A DNA stretch of 64,000 nucleotides from Utricularia gibba (lineage: Eukaryota; Streptophyta; Magnoliopsida; Lamiales; Lentibulariaceae), in the NCBI GenBank assembly GCA_002189035.1, contig CM007989.1:7111501-7175500 (forward strand), read 5' to 3'. The number at the start of each line of letters is the position of its first letter. The stretch's first letter is position 1. The notes under the pieces were generated by a model. It did not search any database. It was not told the DNA's origin and was given only the letters and a program-made list of their open reading frames with translations. The position numbers were made by a program, and so were the translations under genes. Positions 36,418 to 48,948 of this stretch are shown one piece after another.

Positions 36418-37124
36418 ACCAATAGAAAGCTGCAGATACTGCAAACGTTAATCAAAACCGTACAATTCAGAAACGCACATTAACGGATTGCCAACGAACC
36501 AAACTCAAGAGCAACACGGGATACACAAATAACCTATTCATATCCGTCCAGTTACTTCTATTGAACGCCCAGCTGATGAGGATTAACACCCAAACCCAAA
36601 ATTGCATCACACAAAAAAGAACTTTTACAATAAAAGCATTGCATAATCCCCACCCCAGCTATAACCCCCCACGCATCACTCAACAAAGTTTTAAAAATCG
36701 AAAAATAGAAACTAAGAATGCAGAAAACAATAAAAGTAATAGCATCGAATCACGAACAAAGCCGAATGAAAACCGAATGCGATTAATAGAAGAAAAACAT
36801 ACTGGGTAAAGAATGATACGGAATCACGACAGACACCCAGCTGAAATAGAAACAACGATTGCAAATAAAGAGCCAAAAGTATACTCTTTATGTTGATTGC
36901 AGTGGCGTTAGCATTCAACAGAGGAGGAAGAGAAGAAGAAGAAGAAGAAGAATATTTGCATTACACGCCGAGACGCCTTACGCCGCGCCGGTATACCCGT
37001 GAAACCAAGGGCAATCTCGTCAATTACTTGGCGTTGAAGCCATTTCAGATGCCCTTTTTTTATCAACGCCGATGCCCCTATTTTTTTAAAATATATAATA
37101 CCAAATATATTTTCCAGAGGACAT
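36418..37124 (-). other. 5' leader and proximal promoter of UBC23
   Basis: A splice acceptor (TTTGCAG or CTGCAG read on the minus strand) lies 15-25 bases before the start codon, so the leader is probably spliced. The upstream leader exon is likely near 36880-36960, where an AAG microsatellite sits. Confidence 0.45.
36931..36952. repeat. (AAG)7 microsatellite
   Basis: Seven perfect AAG units on the + strand (CTT on the UBC23-sense strand). CT-rich tracts like this are common in plant 5' UTRs and core promoters. Confidence 0.85.
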
Positions 37125-37160
37125 TGGGCTTATTGGGCCCCTTCCTCTTCTATTTGGGCT
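37125..37160. promoter_or_regulatory. Site II (TGGGCY) triplet in UBC23 promoter
   Basis: TGGGCT at 37125-37130, TGGGCC at 37134-37139 and TGGGCT at 37155-37160 lie about 710-740 bp before the UBC23 start codon and just beyond the likely leader. They match TCP-bound site II elements. Confidence 0.45.
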
Positions 37161-38515
37161 CTATCTGGCCAATATGATAACATGAATTTTATCCATTCCA
37201 TTTTAAAGTATGTACACTTGCCTTAAAAAATATAATAATTTATTATTAAAAAATAAACAAGGGTTGGTAAAAATATCTAATTCTTTCTCTTTTTGATTTT
37301 TTTTAAAAATATACATCTTGTGTAGAGAGGAGGACAGAATTGCCTAAATAAAAGGGCTGTGGAGTTTGGACACATTATTGATAATTAATACCATGGGGCC
37401 CACTATGTTTGTGAATATATTTGGTATTTATTAATTAATAATATATCAAATCACTAATTATCACTCAATGCTTTCTCTTATCTTTATCATTAAAATAAAA
37501 AAAGCTGTCTATTGGCTTCCCATGAATTATTTGATGTGACAAGTGAAGGATATGGATTTTATTTTCAAAATCTATTATTTAATTTGAATGATTTAATTTA
37601 TTCTGAGGGTTACAAATTAGTAACAATATTTTAAAATATTATTTATATAATGATAAATCATTATTTTATGTGACACATAAATAAAGCCCAACGATAGTTA
37701 AAAAATAATATAATATATTAATTCACCATTTTTAAAATAAAAATGTAATGAATTTTTCTGAAAAGGTGTGATAAAATATTCTAAAATTAATGCAGTATCA
37801 AAATCACGTATAAATACCCATTTTTTGTTCTTACGATGTGACTATTGATAACCACCTTTTTTTTTCCTAAAGAGAATATATTATTTTTTTATTCCGCACA
37901 TTTTTTATTTGAAAACTGTGGGCCCTACCATGTAAATCCAATCCAATCAATGCGCCCCACACAACACTGCGGTGATAATTTAATTCATGCAATGTCCCCT
38001 AATAATTATTTACCTTCTATTAAAAAGAAATAAAAAAATTCATAAATATCAATGATGGTAGTGATAATGTTAAATAATTTTTTTATTAAATATCAGTAAT
38101 TTTTAATCTAATAATTCAAAATTTTAAGAATTTGTAGACAATTCTATTCAAAGTAAACCATGAAAATTAACTAATTGAAACGAACAATATCATATAAATT
38201 AAAAACAAGTCATGATATTTGATATTAAAGTCAAATTCAGCTCGTATCAAGGTGGGATGAAAATGCACTTAACAAATATGATAAGTGTTTAAAAAGTAAA
38301 AAAATGTAAAATTAAAGATTTAGTTACGATATTTCATATTGATTATGCACATATTTAAATAAAAATAATTTTACATGACTCATTTTTCTCAATAAGAGAA
38401 AACATAAAACCGTCAATGTTTGGTATTCGAGATATATAATATCACTTGAGACGGCGAGTTCTAACATTTCATTTATTTAAATTGATTTTACACAACTAGC
38501 ATAAAAAGTGACTAG

Positions 38516-38661
38516 TTTTGGGTAGAGGATTATTAAAAATTTATCGAAAAATAAAAAAGTCACGTCACCGTGACGTGCCACTGTGCTAGTGAACAACAGA
38601 CAGGGGCATCTTTGTTACAAAAGCGATTACAAGATGGTTTTGGGTAGAGGATTATTAAAAA
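38516..38661. repeat. 24-bp direct repeats flanking a near-perfect palindrome
   Basis: TTTTGGGTAGAGGATTATTA plus four A occurs at 38516-38539 and again at 38638-38661. Between them, 38561-38577 reads CACGTCAC-C-GTGACGTG, two inverted TGACGTG boxes around a single C. The ACGT cores match bZIP sites. The direct repeats may mark a slippage duplication or an insertion. Confidence 0.8.
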
Positions 38662-39923
38662 GATGAGAATTATTTTGTATTTGGAAAAATAATATTAATA
38701 AAATATTAAATCTAGTCGGTTCACGCAATGCGTTCAGGTTGTCCCAACGAATTTAAAGCGCGATCGGGTTCATTGAATCCTGCAGTCCACGTTATTAATT
38801 GTCCAAATGGATCTTTTTTTATTTTATTTTCCAAATAAATTATATTAATATTTTTGGGTTTGTACTTCCCAAGTAAGCAGATAGTGGGGAGCAACTGGCG
38901 TGTACAGAGTACATTTTCCTGCAGAGCCATTAAACAACACCACCACAGAATGGGTATCCATCAAGATTTGATCTGCATTTTTATTTTAAATGAATATTCA
39001 TAAAATGCACCCTTTTATTATTTTCTGTATTCGGGAGTTATTTCCTTTTGTTTATTGAATGGAATGTGTGGTGGAAAGGCTTCCACATGATGTCGAATCC
39101 GAAGTAAGTTGAGCATGGCGTGTTGCGACATAAGCAACTGAATAAATAACCTGTCTAATCCTAAATAAACGTATAGGATGATGCCTATGTCGTCACCCAC
39201 GATGCATCTAATGATGTGTTTGCAAGATTTAATGTTTATTTGATGCAACTCCTCTAAATAAGTGATTTTATAAACAATTCAGTGTTTTAACTCTACATAG
39301 TATTAAAATACATAATACAATAAAAGTGAAATAATTAAATATATAATAAATTGTAAATTACTAGTAATCAGTTCATAATATTTTTTTAATGTGATTCATA
39401 TTTATTGTGTACTTGAATTTCATGTGTACACTGCCCTGACTCATCGAATTTCAACATATAGAACATAAGTATCACATGTTTTGTTGGAGAATTATTTCTA
39501 GAATTGATTTTATTGAAATTGAAATTGTACCAGATATAGACTTGGAAACATTTGAAAATTGATTTGTGTTTTAAAAAACCATAATATTTTTAAAAATAGT
39601 ATTATTTTTTTTTTTTTCAAAACACCTAATCACATGAATCCCTATTTCAACGACTGACTTAACGCGGCCCGTGTCTAAGAAACAAATGGTGTCTGCGGGT
39701 TCCAAAACTGATTGCCCTTTTTTTTTTCTTTTGGTTAGAAATTTACAATTTAAATGACATTTTTTATGGTTAATTATAACGGGGGTATGTCTAATATTTT
39801 GACTATAGGAACATTGAAATAAACCACAAGTGGCTTCGTCTTGACTACGGGCGTAGAGGCAATCAATGGCAGGTCGCTCCAACTCTTCCCATTCGTCCAC
39901 GTCGACGCCTGGCATGGTGACTC

Positions 39924-39943
39924 GGGTCGGGTCGGGTCGGGGG
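39924..39943 (+). repeat. (GGGTC)n with canonical G-quadruplex pattern
   Basis: Four G runs of at least three bases (39924-39926, 39929-39931, 39934-39936, 39939-39943) are separated by identical two-base TC loops, satisfying the G3-N(1-7) rule. A shorter version with three C runs occurs at about 60438-60452. Confidence 0.75.
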
Positions 39944-41899
39944 TTTGGATACTCTGAACTGGGATTGCGGATGGCAGCATGGGTGCTGTATCTATCCATC
40001 CATCTCATGGCCCCCCGATGTGTAGTGTAAGATGACAACCCCTCCCACGTACTCCTGAATTGACACTGCTTTTTTTTTGTACAAGGTGACGCGTGTATTA
40101 ATTAAAAAGCCGATTTTTTTGGATGCGCCCCCCTTTGCATATGAAACATAAGTAGTGTTGTGTAAATTTTTTTAATTTTAGAAACGTAAAAAATACAAGT
40201 AACTTTTTTTGAAGAATTAGAAAAAAAATGATATGTTTTGAGAAAATTACATAAATAGATGAAAAAATATTTTCCTAATGCAAAAAATAGAAATAAGAAG
40301 TAGAATTAAATGTTTTCTTATTTATGTTTCTACGTCATATTTATCTATACCCAAAAATTACTTTTTCAAAAAGAAAAACAAAAATATTTAACTCTAATTC
40401 CCACTTGCTGTTTTTATTTTTATAAAAATGATTTTCACTATTTTAATTATCAATGTTTCAAAATAATGGTAAATTGCTCCATAATAATTTGGTATATACT
40501 ACTTGGACATACATAATCCCCAATATTTACAATAATGGGCAATTATAGTCGATAATTCTTTAAAATTTCTGGCAAAATTAATCCCCAACTAATCTTGTCT
40601 AATTTATTGAATATTGATGATTAATTATGTTTATATGTTCAAATAGTGATGGATAAAAAGTGCTTAAAATATACAAATTTTAGAGATTAATTGCATGTGA
40701 TGTATAAAATTTTAGAAATGTATTTTTATCAGCGACGATAAAATACACAATTTTTATGAAAAAGTAAAGATTAATTTTACCCAAATATTAAATATTTTAG
40801 GTTTTTTTTAAGTAATTTGATCTTTTTTAGGAAAATGAGAAGGGAACTGAGGATGTATGGGGTAGTTTGTGATAATGTGGAAAATTATGGGCTCCTACAT
40901 AATTTAAAGAAATAATGAAGGGGAGGAACATTTCTGAACCCTATCTACTACCCTAATGCAAAAAGGCACCAATGTCATGTTTAGGTTTAATTGCATTTCA
41001 ACCCCTACATTATTTCTATTGATCAACTACATAATCAAGCGCTGAAATGTAAATAAACTACAACAAGTGCTCGTTGTTGACTAGGATCAATACGCACTTA
41101 ATGGCCAATGTGGAAGGATTAGAATCCACACCAATTTAGCTTCCTCAATCCTATATGTTTATGAACTACATTTTTCGATACCGTTGATTAATCTTTATAC
41201 GAGTTAGGATATGTTTTACAGGTATATTATAAATTTGGCCAATTTTGATGATAAGTATGAAAAAATTAGTCATTCGTAGTTAAAATCTTTTGACTGAGTG
41301 TGTGAGAAAGAATAGGAGAGTGATCAATTTTGCAAATGATCCTATGTTTTACTAATCGACAACCAAAGGAAACTAACACATGAAATTGAAGTATTTTTGC
41401 CAAAACAATGGGCTAAAAAAGAAAAAAAGAAATCAAACATTTGGACGTTATACTAGTGGAAATTGCACTAGACCCCTGGAAAATAGCTTGTCAATGGAAT
41501 AAATTCACCCCCAGAGGAAAAGATCAGGGGACAATTATACCCTCTAAATTTATCGAGTATTCCCTAATTGTTATATTATTTTTATTGACAATTTGCGAAT
41601 AATAAATTATCAAAAAAACTTTTTTTTCTTAAATTAATTTACCCCTTTGAATTATTGACTAATCCCACTTGAAGTTATTATGTACACTGATGTAACATAT
41701 CTTTTTTTTTATCGTAGAATTTTTATTATGTGTAATAAAATTTGAACATTCAACCATTATTACATCATCATTTTTTTAAAAAAATTGGAATTTACGATAA
41801 TGCTTGAAATTTAGGGGTGGCCGAGGTGTGGAAATCTGATGAAAATTGAAAGAGAAAAGAGGGCCTGAGCGCAATCCCATTTTCCATTTAGTGATCCGA

Positions 41900-43062
41900 T
41901 CGGCATCGATGTGATTCAAGGTGTGTATCGACCATGGTACTAATGACAAATGTGTGGCTACTGCAAGATCCATCCTTTTTTTGCTTTTACTTAATGGGCA
42001 GGCAAATCTACGGTGTGTTGACACGGGATCGTCTTCATTCCCTGTTTTCATTTCGTCAAACCAGAAGTTAAAGGCTCGTCAATTGTCTGTCCTTTTTTCT
42101 TCAATTTCCTGCTTTAAAGATCTAGTCTTGCTTCTCTGTAGCTTTGTAGTTTGAATAATTGGGGTGGTTGAGTCGTTTGGGATTCACTCCTTGTGTTTTT
42201 ACCCATAGGAAGTGGAGCCCGGAACTGGTCCCTTGCTCGGCTGGCCTGAAGCGCTCTCTTGTTGGTTTTTAATGGGTTTTGTCTGCTGGAAATTCCAGAG
42301 TTCCAGCTGTGGGAATCCCATACATCTGTTTCTTCAGAGTAACAGTAATTCCCCCCTCATAAATCTTTCCTCTCTCCCTGAATTGACGCTCTTGTATTTC
42401 ACCCTTTTGGCTTGTCTCTTTTTCTCTTTTGCAGTACTGAATCACTCTTATCGTCCGGTGCCCACCATCAACCAAGAGAAGTATTCATACAGAAAGACCC
42501 CACTTTAAAGCTTGTTTTTCCTTCCCTTTACTAAGTTAGTCTTGATTCTTATGGATCCACAGATCTAAAGGTACCCCTCTTCGGATTTCACTCTTTTCGT
42601 TTTTCTGGATTTTGATAATTGAGCTGCATCTCCTTGATGGGTTCCTTTGGATTTACTTGCTTCATTTATATTTCAAATTTAATCGTAGTTTTTCTGGGCG
42701 TGTAGATGTTGATCAAACAGTCGGAGTAATGAACTTTTTGACCATCATTCTTGTCATCGATTTCGTTGATTTTGAGTCACAGTCGTTGGCCTTCTTGGTC
42801 AAAGATGTGTTTCACATCCAAATCCCTTTTGTTTTCTTAGTCAATATATTCTTTGTCAATGAATAGGGTGTAAGTGTGTATTTCATTTTAATGATAGATC
42901 ATGACACTTCTCTGTTCTTGTTGCTAGGCTCGGTTCACAGATAATCAAGCTGTCACCTGCATCTTCTGGGATTGCTCGCTGCGTTATTGTATACATAGTT
43001 GCTTCACTAGTGACCAAGTCGCTGGGAGGTCACTAGATGTGGATGCGTTTGAAGCTGCTTGG
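41900..43062 (+). other. Promoter and spliced 5' leader of the PP2C gene
   Basis: The DNA shifts to pyrimidine-rich sequence after 42060. A leader exon appears to end before 42590 and another to begin near 42929, after TTGCTAG, so the 5' UTR probably contains at least one intron. Several short upstream ATGs occur. No other gene is seen. Confidence 0.45.
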
Positions 43063-44470
43063 ATGAACATTCTGAGGACTTGTTTCCGGCCGAGGGCTGA
43101 TGGCTGTGCCCGAGTCGGGTCGGATGGTAGTCGTCAAGATGGACTCTTGTGGTATAAGGATTTGGGGTACCATTGCAGTGGAGAGTTTTCAATGGCTGTT
43201 GTCCAAGCAAATAATTTGCTGGAAGATCAGAGCCAAGTAGAGTCTGGTTCTCTTAGCACTGATGCTTCAGGGCCACACGGCACTTTTGTTGGGGTTTACG
43301 ATGGACATGGAGGCCCTGAAACTTCCAGATTCATCAATGATCATCTCTTTCACCATCTAAAGAGTAAGTCCCCCATGGCTGGATCTCCCTTGTTGATAAC
43401 AGTTGAGTTACATTAGCATAATTCTTGAAGCTGAACCTTTCCTGAGGTATCATGGATGCTTGTTATGGATGATTTCTTGTTGTCTGGGGGTTGCAGGGTT
43501 CGCGGCGGAGAATCAAGCAATGTCCGGCGATGTAATCCGGAAGGCGTTTCAAGCCACTGAAGATGGTTTCATGTCACATGTGAGAAGGGAGTGGTCCATG
43601 AAACCGCAGATTGCAGCAGTTGGCTCCTGCTGCCTGGTTGGGATCATCTGCAATGGCACTCTCTATGTTGCCAACCTCGGAGATTCTCGGGCCGTATTGG
43701 GACGCGCCGTCAAGGCGACCGGAGAGGTGATTGCACTTCAACTCTCAGATGAGCACAATGCCTGTGAGGAATCCGTCCGGCGAGAGCTGAAGTCCCAGCA
43801 CCCTGACGACCCCCATGTCGTTGTCCTGAAGCACAATGTCTGGCGCGTAAAGGGTGTGATTCAGGTCTGTTTCCTGCTTCATCCTCTGCATATCGGTATC
43901 GATTCTGATCGTTTTCACTTGCAGATATCACGATCCATAGGCGATGTGTACTTGAAGAAAGCTGAATTCAACAGGGAGCCACTACACCACAAGTTCCGAA
44001 TTTCTGAGCCTTTCAAGAAACCATTCTTGAGCTCAGAACCATCAATCACCCTGCATCAGCTTCTGCCTCATGATCAGTTCATCATATTCGCCTCCGACGG
44101 CCTGTGGGAGCATTTATCAAACCAAGAAGCCGTCGATCTCGTCAACAACCACCCGCCTAGTGTAAGACACCATTTTTATCCATCCTGCAGCTTAGCTTGC
44201 TGAAATGTTCCTACCTTGCAGGGCAGCGCAAGGAGACTAGTGAAAGCAGCACTGCAGGAGGCAGCCAGGAAAAGGGAGATGCGATACTCCGACCTCAAGA
44301 AAATCGACCGCGGCGTCCGTCGCCATTTCCACGACGACATAACCGTGATCGTCGTGTTCCTGGACTCGCATGCCACCAGCCGAGCCACCTCCGGCCCTGC
44401 AGTTTCCATCAAATGTGGCGGCATCAGCCTTCCTCCCAACACTCTGGCGCCCTGTTCCACTCCACCATAA
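43063..44470 (+). CDS. Clade D protein phosphatase 2C (PP2C.D)
   Basis: Exons 43063-43363, 43497-43864, 43925-44161 and 44222-44470 give 384 residues with no break. The start is the ATG before [13 protein letters not shown], matching the short N-terminus of clade D enzymes. Mn/Mg-binding and catalytic motifs are present: [20 protein letters not shown] with [54 protein letters not shown] and [31 protein letters not shown] and [20 protein letters not shown] are clade D signatures. Clade D PP2Cs dephosphorylate the penultimate Thr of plasma-membrane H+-ATPases and are inhibited by SAUR proteins. Closest relatives appear to be the PP2C38/48-like members; the exact paralog is not resolved. Confidence 0.93.
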
Positions 44471-46314
44471 CCGGGTCTCAAGCTTGAAAACCCCTCCTCA
44501 CTCTGGTAACCTGCATTGATTTGTTTGCTTTGGCACCAATCTGGAAGAGGGAAAAAAGAAAAAGCCAGCTTCAAGGGGGGTGTTGAATTGAGTTATTCGA
44601 GTTGATGGAGAAGGTAGCCAACTGGTAAAATGACACTTTAGGGTTCTATACCACCATGTTCCAAGAGAAGGAACGAGGGAATATGTAGACCAGCCAGCCG
44701 TTTGAAGAAGAATGCCAGACAAAACAATGATGAATGCTACGCTACATTTTTAGTTTTCACATCTTCCCCTTCCAATCCTGTTTGACAAATACTTCTTCTT
44801 TTATATTTTTAATTTTTCAGGTAATTTACAATTAAATTTATTTTTTAAAAATTTTACTACTAGAGAAGAGACTACAGATTTGTTTGGTGCAATTTCAATG
44901 TCAATAAAAATATTTCTAAAAGTGATTTTTGTACAAAACATGCATTGTTTTTGTTTCACATGAAATTAAAAAGTGAAGTTCTTCAATTTTTTTAGAAGTT
45001 GTGTATCCTTACTTTAATAAAAACTGAAATACTTCTAGAATCACTTATTTAAAATTATTTTTTGAAGTTGTACTAAATATATCTTAATTTAAGGTATATT
45101 AAATGACACCCTTTGAAACTTGTTTTTTTTTCACTTTTGTAGAATTTAATTTATTTATATGATTAATTATATACTCAACTTATATTTTTAAGATAAAGTA
45201 TCAAGAAAATAAGAAAAAATATTTTTTTATCAGTAAAAAAATTAATTTCTAATAATATATAAATGATAGTTAAAATTTCACCTTCAGTGATTCAGAACAA
45301 CCAAAAAATTTGGAAAATAATTTTAAAAAATGATTTGAAATAGTGAAGAAAAAAATAACATTATTGAAAAAAAATTTTAGAATGAGAATAAATATTCTAA
45401 ATGAACAATATGATTTATTTATTATTTATAAAATTGAAAATAAAAAAATGAGAAATAAATATGCTATACAGAATTATTAATTTCTTATTTGAGAATGAAA
45501 ATTAAAAATAAAAAATATATGCAAAACATAGCTTAAATATATTTTGGTGGAGTTTATTTTATTTTGCTATTATATAAAATATCGATTTAGGGAATAATAA
45601 TTGAGACGGAGGCGGTAGAGCCAACCCCGGCAGCGTTCATTTCCCGGCATTCCACCAAATTGGTTTCCACTTCGCTGCAAAGTTGTACTATGCGCAATGA
45701 CACTTGTACGTTGTTTCTCCAGTTTTCATTGACGAGTCTTCCTGCGCCACGCGGTGAGTCTTCCTTGTGCTTGTCCTTGGTTTCAGCACAATTTCTTCCT
45801 CTGAATTGGGACCGGTGGTGAGGTGCGTGAATTTCAGGATCCGGCGGTACTGCGTGTTCGAGTTCATTTGATTTTGTTGGATGAGTCAGTGATCATTGAA
45901 TCTGCGTCACTCTGCTTGATTGGAAATTATCTTGGGCAGTTTATTCTTGCTTGAGCCGACATTGCGTTCACTTTTGTATTAGCGAGGGAAGCTCTACTCT
46001 CAAAGCTGAACTCTTGGTAGGTCATTTGCTTGGGTGACCTGAGTAAATGGCGTGACTACGAAATCAAAGCTAGTGGTAATTGTACGAGTGAAAAGAAAGC
46101 AAATAGTGAATATATCTTGCCATAGTAATGGTTATTCAAAAAGGTACGGTCTCCGAATGAGACTGAACACTAATGGATGTTTAACTGCTGAATGGTGGGT
46201 CACCAACAATTGGTGTTTGTAGTTTAGGTATCATATACACTCTGAAGCTACTGTTCCTTTTTTTAAAATCCGGATTCATTGATTGTTGGCTGAAAAGTTG
46301 AATTTCTAGGTGTA
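44471..46314. other. Intergenic, with the leader of the VHA-B pseudogene at its end
   Basis: 44760-45590 is AT-rich with nothing coding. From 45600 the composition changes. A leader-like exon (about 45600-45752) ends in GCG|GTGAGT, and a matching acceptor lies at 46307-46311 just before the ATG, so the 5' UTR exon of the V-ATPase B copy seems to survive. Confidence 0.5.
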
Positions 46315-48948
46315 ATGGGTATGGCAGAAAACAATGTTGATCTGGATGAGGGCACCCTGGAGATTGGATTTGGTAACTTAATCTTCTCTTGATGCAATTT
46401 GCATGTATTCATTCATGTCTCTCATGTGTATATTGGATATCTTGGATTCTGCATTATGCTATTGGGGTGATGCTCTTGAAATAATGCAGATTACAGAACG
46501 GTGGCCAGGCCACTGGTTATACTTCATAAAGTCAAGGTGGATTCTTTATGCACCTAAGGATACTTAATATGCTATCGAGAAAAGAGTAGGATATTAGAGC
46601 ATTCGCCTAGGGGATGGAACAACTCGACGTGGGCAGGTTTTAGAGGTTGATGCAGAGAAAGCTGTGATTCAGGTGATTTTAACTAAATTTTCTAGTATAA
46701 GGCCTCTATTTATTTGTCTCCTTTGGGTACTCACTGTGAACTTGAGCAACAAACCAGTTTTTTCAATCAAGCATATCTGAAGAAGTTCCCTTTTTTTTTT
46801 ATCGATCCATTGTTTAACTGAAGGCCTTATTTGTGGCACCTGTATAAATGATCTCCCCCTCCTGTAAGTTTCGCACTGCTTGTCCCTAACTCGGACATCT
46901 TTTTATTTCTTTCACTCAGGTTTTCGAGGGAACTTCTGGAATTGATAACAAACATACAACCGTCCAGTTTACTGGGGAGGTATTGCTGGTTCAGCTTGCT
47001 TTTTATTTTTCTCCAGCCTTTTAATCCATTTAATAGATACCATGTAATGGTCTGTAGGTTTCTTTGGTGTCGCATGCACATAATACTAGGATGTCAAGTA
47101 TTTTTTGAAGAGCAATTGTGAAGAGACCATGATCTACAGAGTACCATGGTCTTCAGAGCTGATGCAATTTTTACAGATACTAAAAACACTAGTCTCCTTG
47201 GACATGCTTGGTCATATTTTTAATGGTTCCCTGAAGACGAAAGATAATGGCTCACCCATGCTTCCTGAGGCTTACTTGGACATTTCTGGCAAGTTTAGTG
47301 CATTGGAAATTGTTGCTCTGCATGCAGTGACGTTTTTACTGTGACATAACTGCTGTACTTGCGAATTCAGGCAGTGACGTTCTCTGCATTGGAAATTGTT
47401 TCTCTGCATCCAGAGGAAATGATACAGACTGGAATTTCAGCAATAGATGTGATGAATTCAACTGCTAAGGGACAAAAGATACCTCTCTTTTCTGCTGCTG
47501 GTTTTCCACATAATGAAAAGCTTACAGAAATCTGAGAATCTTCTTGAGGTGATTCACTTGGGTAGATTCTTGTTAGTGATAGAATGCATGTATTTCTTTT
47601 AGAAAATATTGGTGCCATCAAGATTGTGTTTCAATTTTTTTATTTATGCTTCACTTATTACCATGAAAATTTTATCTGAGACCAAAAACTTGTGTATGAA
47701 GCAATGAGGGCCCAGTACTTATGGATGGATATTTTGTTCATTTCTTGCTAGATCATCGGGCTCCTTTTTTAACTTCTGTGATTCATTTCTTAAACTCTGT
47801 GCGTTCATGGTTCATGATTTGGTTATTTTCTTGTGATATATTAATTTGGAGTGTGGTTGTTAATACCAAACCCTATGGATCTGTATTTTTTTCTATGCGT
47901 TCTTGGTTCATGATATGGTTATTTTCCTTGTGATGTATTGGTTTGGTCTGTGGTTGTTAATACCATACCCTATGGATCTGTATTTTTTTTTCTTTTGATA
48001 CAACTTATTCATGGCATAATCCCTTGCGCAGGACCATGAAGAGGACAATTTTGCAATTGTCTTTGCTGCAATGGGGGTCAACATGGAAACTGCACAATTT
48101 TTTAAACGTGATTTCGAGGAAAATGGATCCATGGAGAGAGTGACCTTTTTCCTATATCTGGTAATTATGGTTTTAATAATTTGCTTCTCAAGATATCCAC
48201 CGTATCTTTTGTTTCTAATATGATTTTTCTCTAGGCAAATGAGCCAACTATAGAACGCATTATCACCCTCGTAGACTTGCTGTATGAATGTGGGAAACAT
48301 GTTCTTGTCATATTGACAGATATGAATTCTTATGCTGATGCCCTTCGTGAGGTTTTCTTGTGTATGTGTTTTCTCTCTTCTTTGAGATTTAGCCCCTATT
48401 TTAATAACGGCAGATGAATTGAATGGTCATAGTCTAGAGCTTATCTTCCTAGGCCTCTACTGCTTGATCTCTATCTTGTTTTGCCCCCTGTATGCCCTTG
48501 CTGACTTACAGTCTTTCCAGCTTTATGCAAACTATGCCACTGGCAAGGATGTCCAGGCCATGAAAGCTGTGGTCGGAGAAGAAGCTCTCTCCTCAGAGGA
48601 TTTGGTTCGTATATCAAATTTATTAACCCAGATACATTTCTTCCCATCCGCAACATCTGATTCACAGATTCTCCTACACAGCTGTACCTCGAGTTTCATG
48701 ACAAATTCAAAAGGAAGTTCGTCTCGCAGGGGGCCTACGACACCCGCAACATCTTCCAGTCACTCGATCCAGCAAGGACGTTGCTCGGAATCTTCCCCTG
48801 TGAACTCCTCCACCGCATTCCGGCCAAGACACTGGACCTGTTCTACAGCAGAGACACATCCAACGTACGAGTCAACTCCTTCGATGTGTTTCCTGTTGAC
48901 AGACTGCACACATACTTGCCTGATTCCTTTGCCATTGAAATAGAATGA
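46315..48948 (+). pseudogene. Non-processed pseudogene of V-type H+-ATPase subunit B
   Basis: Exon-by-exon remnants of VHA-B are present with introns between them: MGMAENNVDLDEGTLEIGF (46315-46372), DYRTVARPLVILHKVK (46490 on), RLGDGTTRRGQVLEVDAEKA (about 46607-46674), VFEGTSGIDNKHTTVQFTGE (46921 on), LVSLDMLGHIFNGS to LPEAYLDISGK (about 47190-47290), [16 protein letters not shown] to [14 protein letters not shown] (47413-47525), [20 protein letters not shown] (48035 on), [12 protein letters not shown] to [13 protein letters not shown] (48238-48350), then [20 protein letters not shown] to [16 protein letters not shown]. The GPKYQEIVN piece, an internal RIALTTAEYLAY piece and roughly 130 residues between DALRE and QLYANYA are gone, with stops and frame changes. 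Intact subunit B is about 490 residues and sits in the V1 head of the vacuolar pump. Retained introns rule out retroposition, so this is a decayed gene duplicate. Confidence 0.9.
47800..47992. repeat. 96-bp imperfect tandem duplication in a pseudogene intron
   Basis: Units 47800-47895 and 47896-47992 share TGCGTTC..GGTTCATGAT, the TTGGTTATTTTC block and TAATACCA.ACCCTATGGATC, with about a dozen differences. Divergence between copies suggests an old duplication. Confidence 0.85.

Larger units (their letters stand above)
37161..41899. other. Gene-free AT-rich stretch, 4.7 kb
   Basis: No open frame on either strand looks like a real protein. Contents: a direct repeat pair around a palindrome (38516-38661), a G-quadruplex motif (39924-39943), long A/T runs, and a block (40900-41530) with the look of a dispersed non-coding repeat. 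No transposase, reverse transcriptase or long terminal repeats were found by eye. Confidence 0.5.

Noticed and set aside
36418-36960. miR399 target sites in the leader of the UBC23-type gene, which would make it PHO2
   Set aside because: I saw no clustered 21-base complementary sites, and the protein matches UBC23 in length and N-terminus. A target-prediction run would settle it.
40900-41530. A transposon or retroelement in the gene-free stretch
   Set aside because: The phrasing looks like a dispersed non-coding repeat, but no terminal repeats, target-site duplication or element-encoded protein was found by eye.
48419-48943. A 174-codon plus-strand frame as a separate gene
   Set aside because: It overlaps the end of the V-ATPase B pseudogene, and its second half is a shadow in another frame of the preserved subunit B sequence.
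46315-48948. V-ATPase B copy as a functional gene hit by assembly errors
   Set aside because: Unlike the five single-base cases, whole exons and internal segments are missing and duplicated, which simple indel errors cannot produce.
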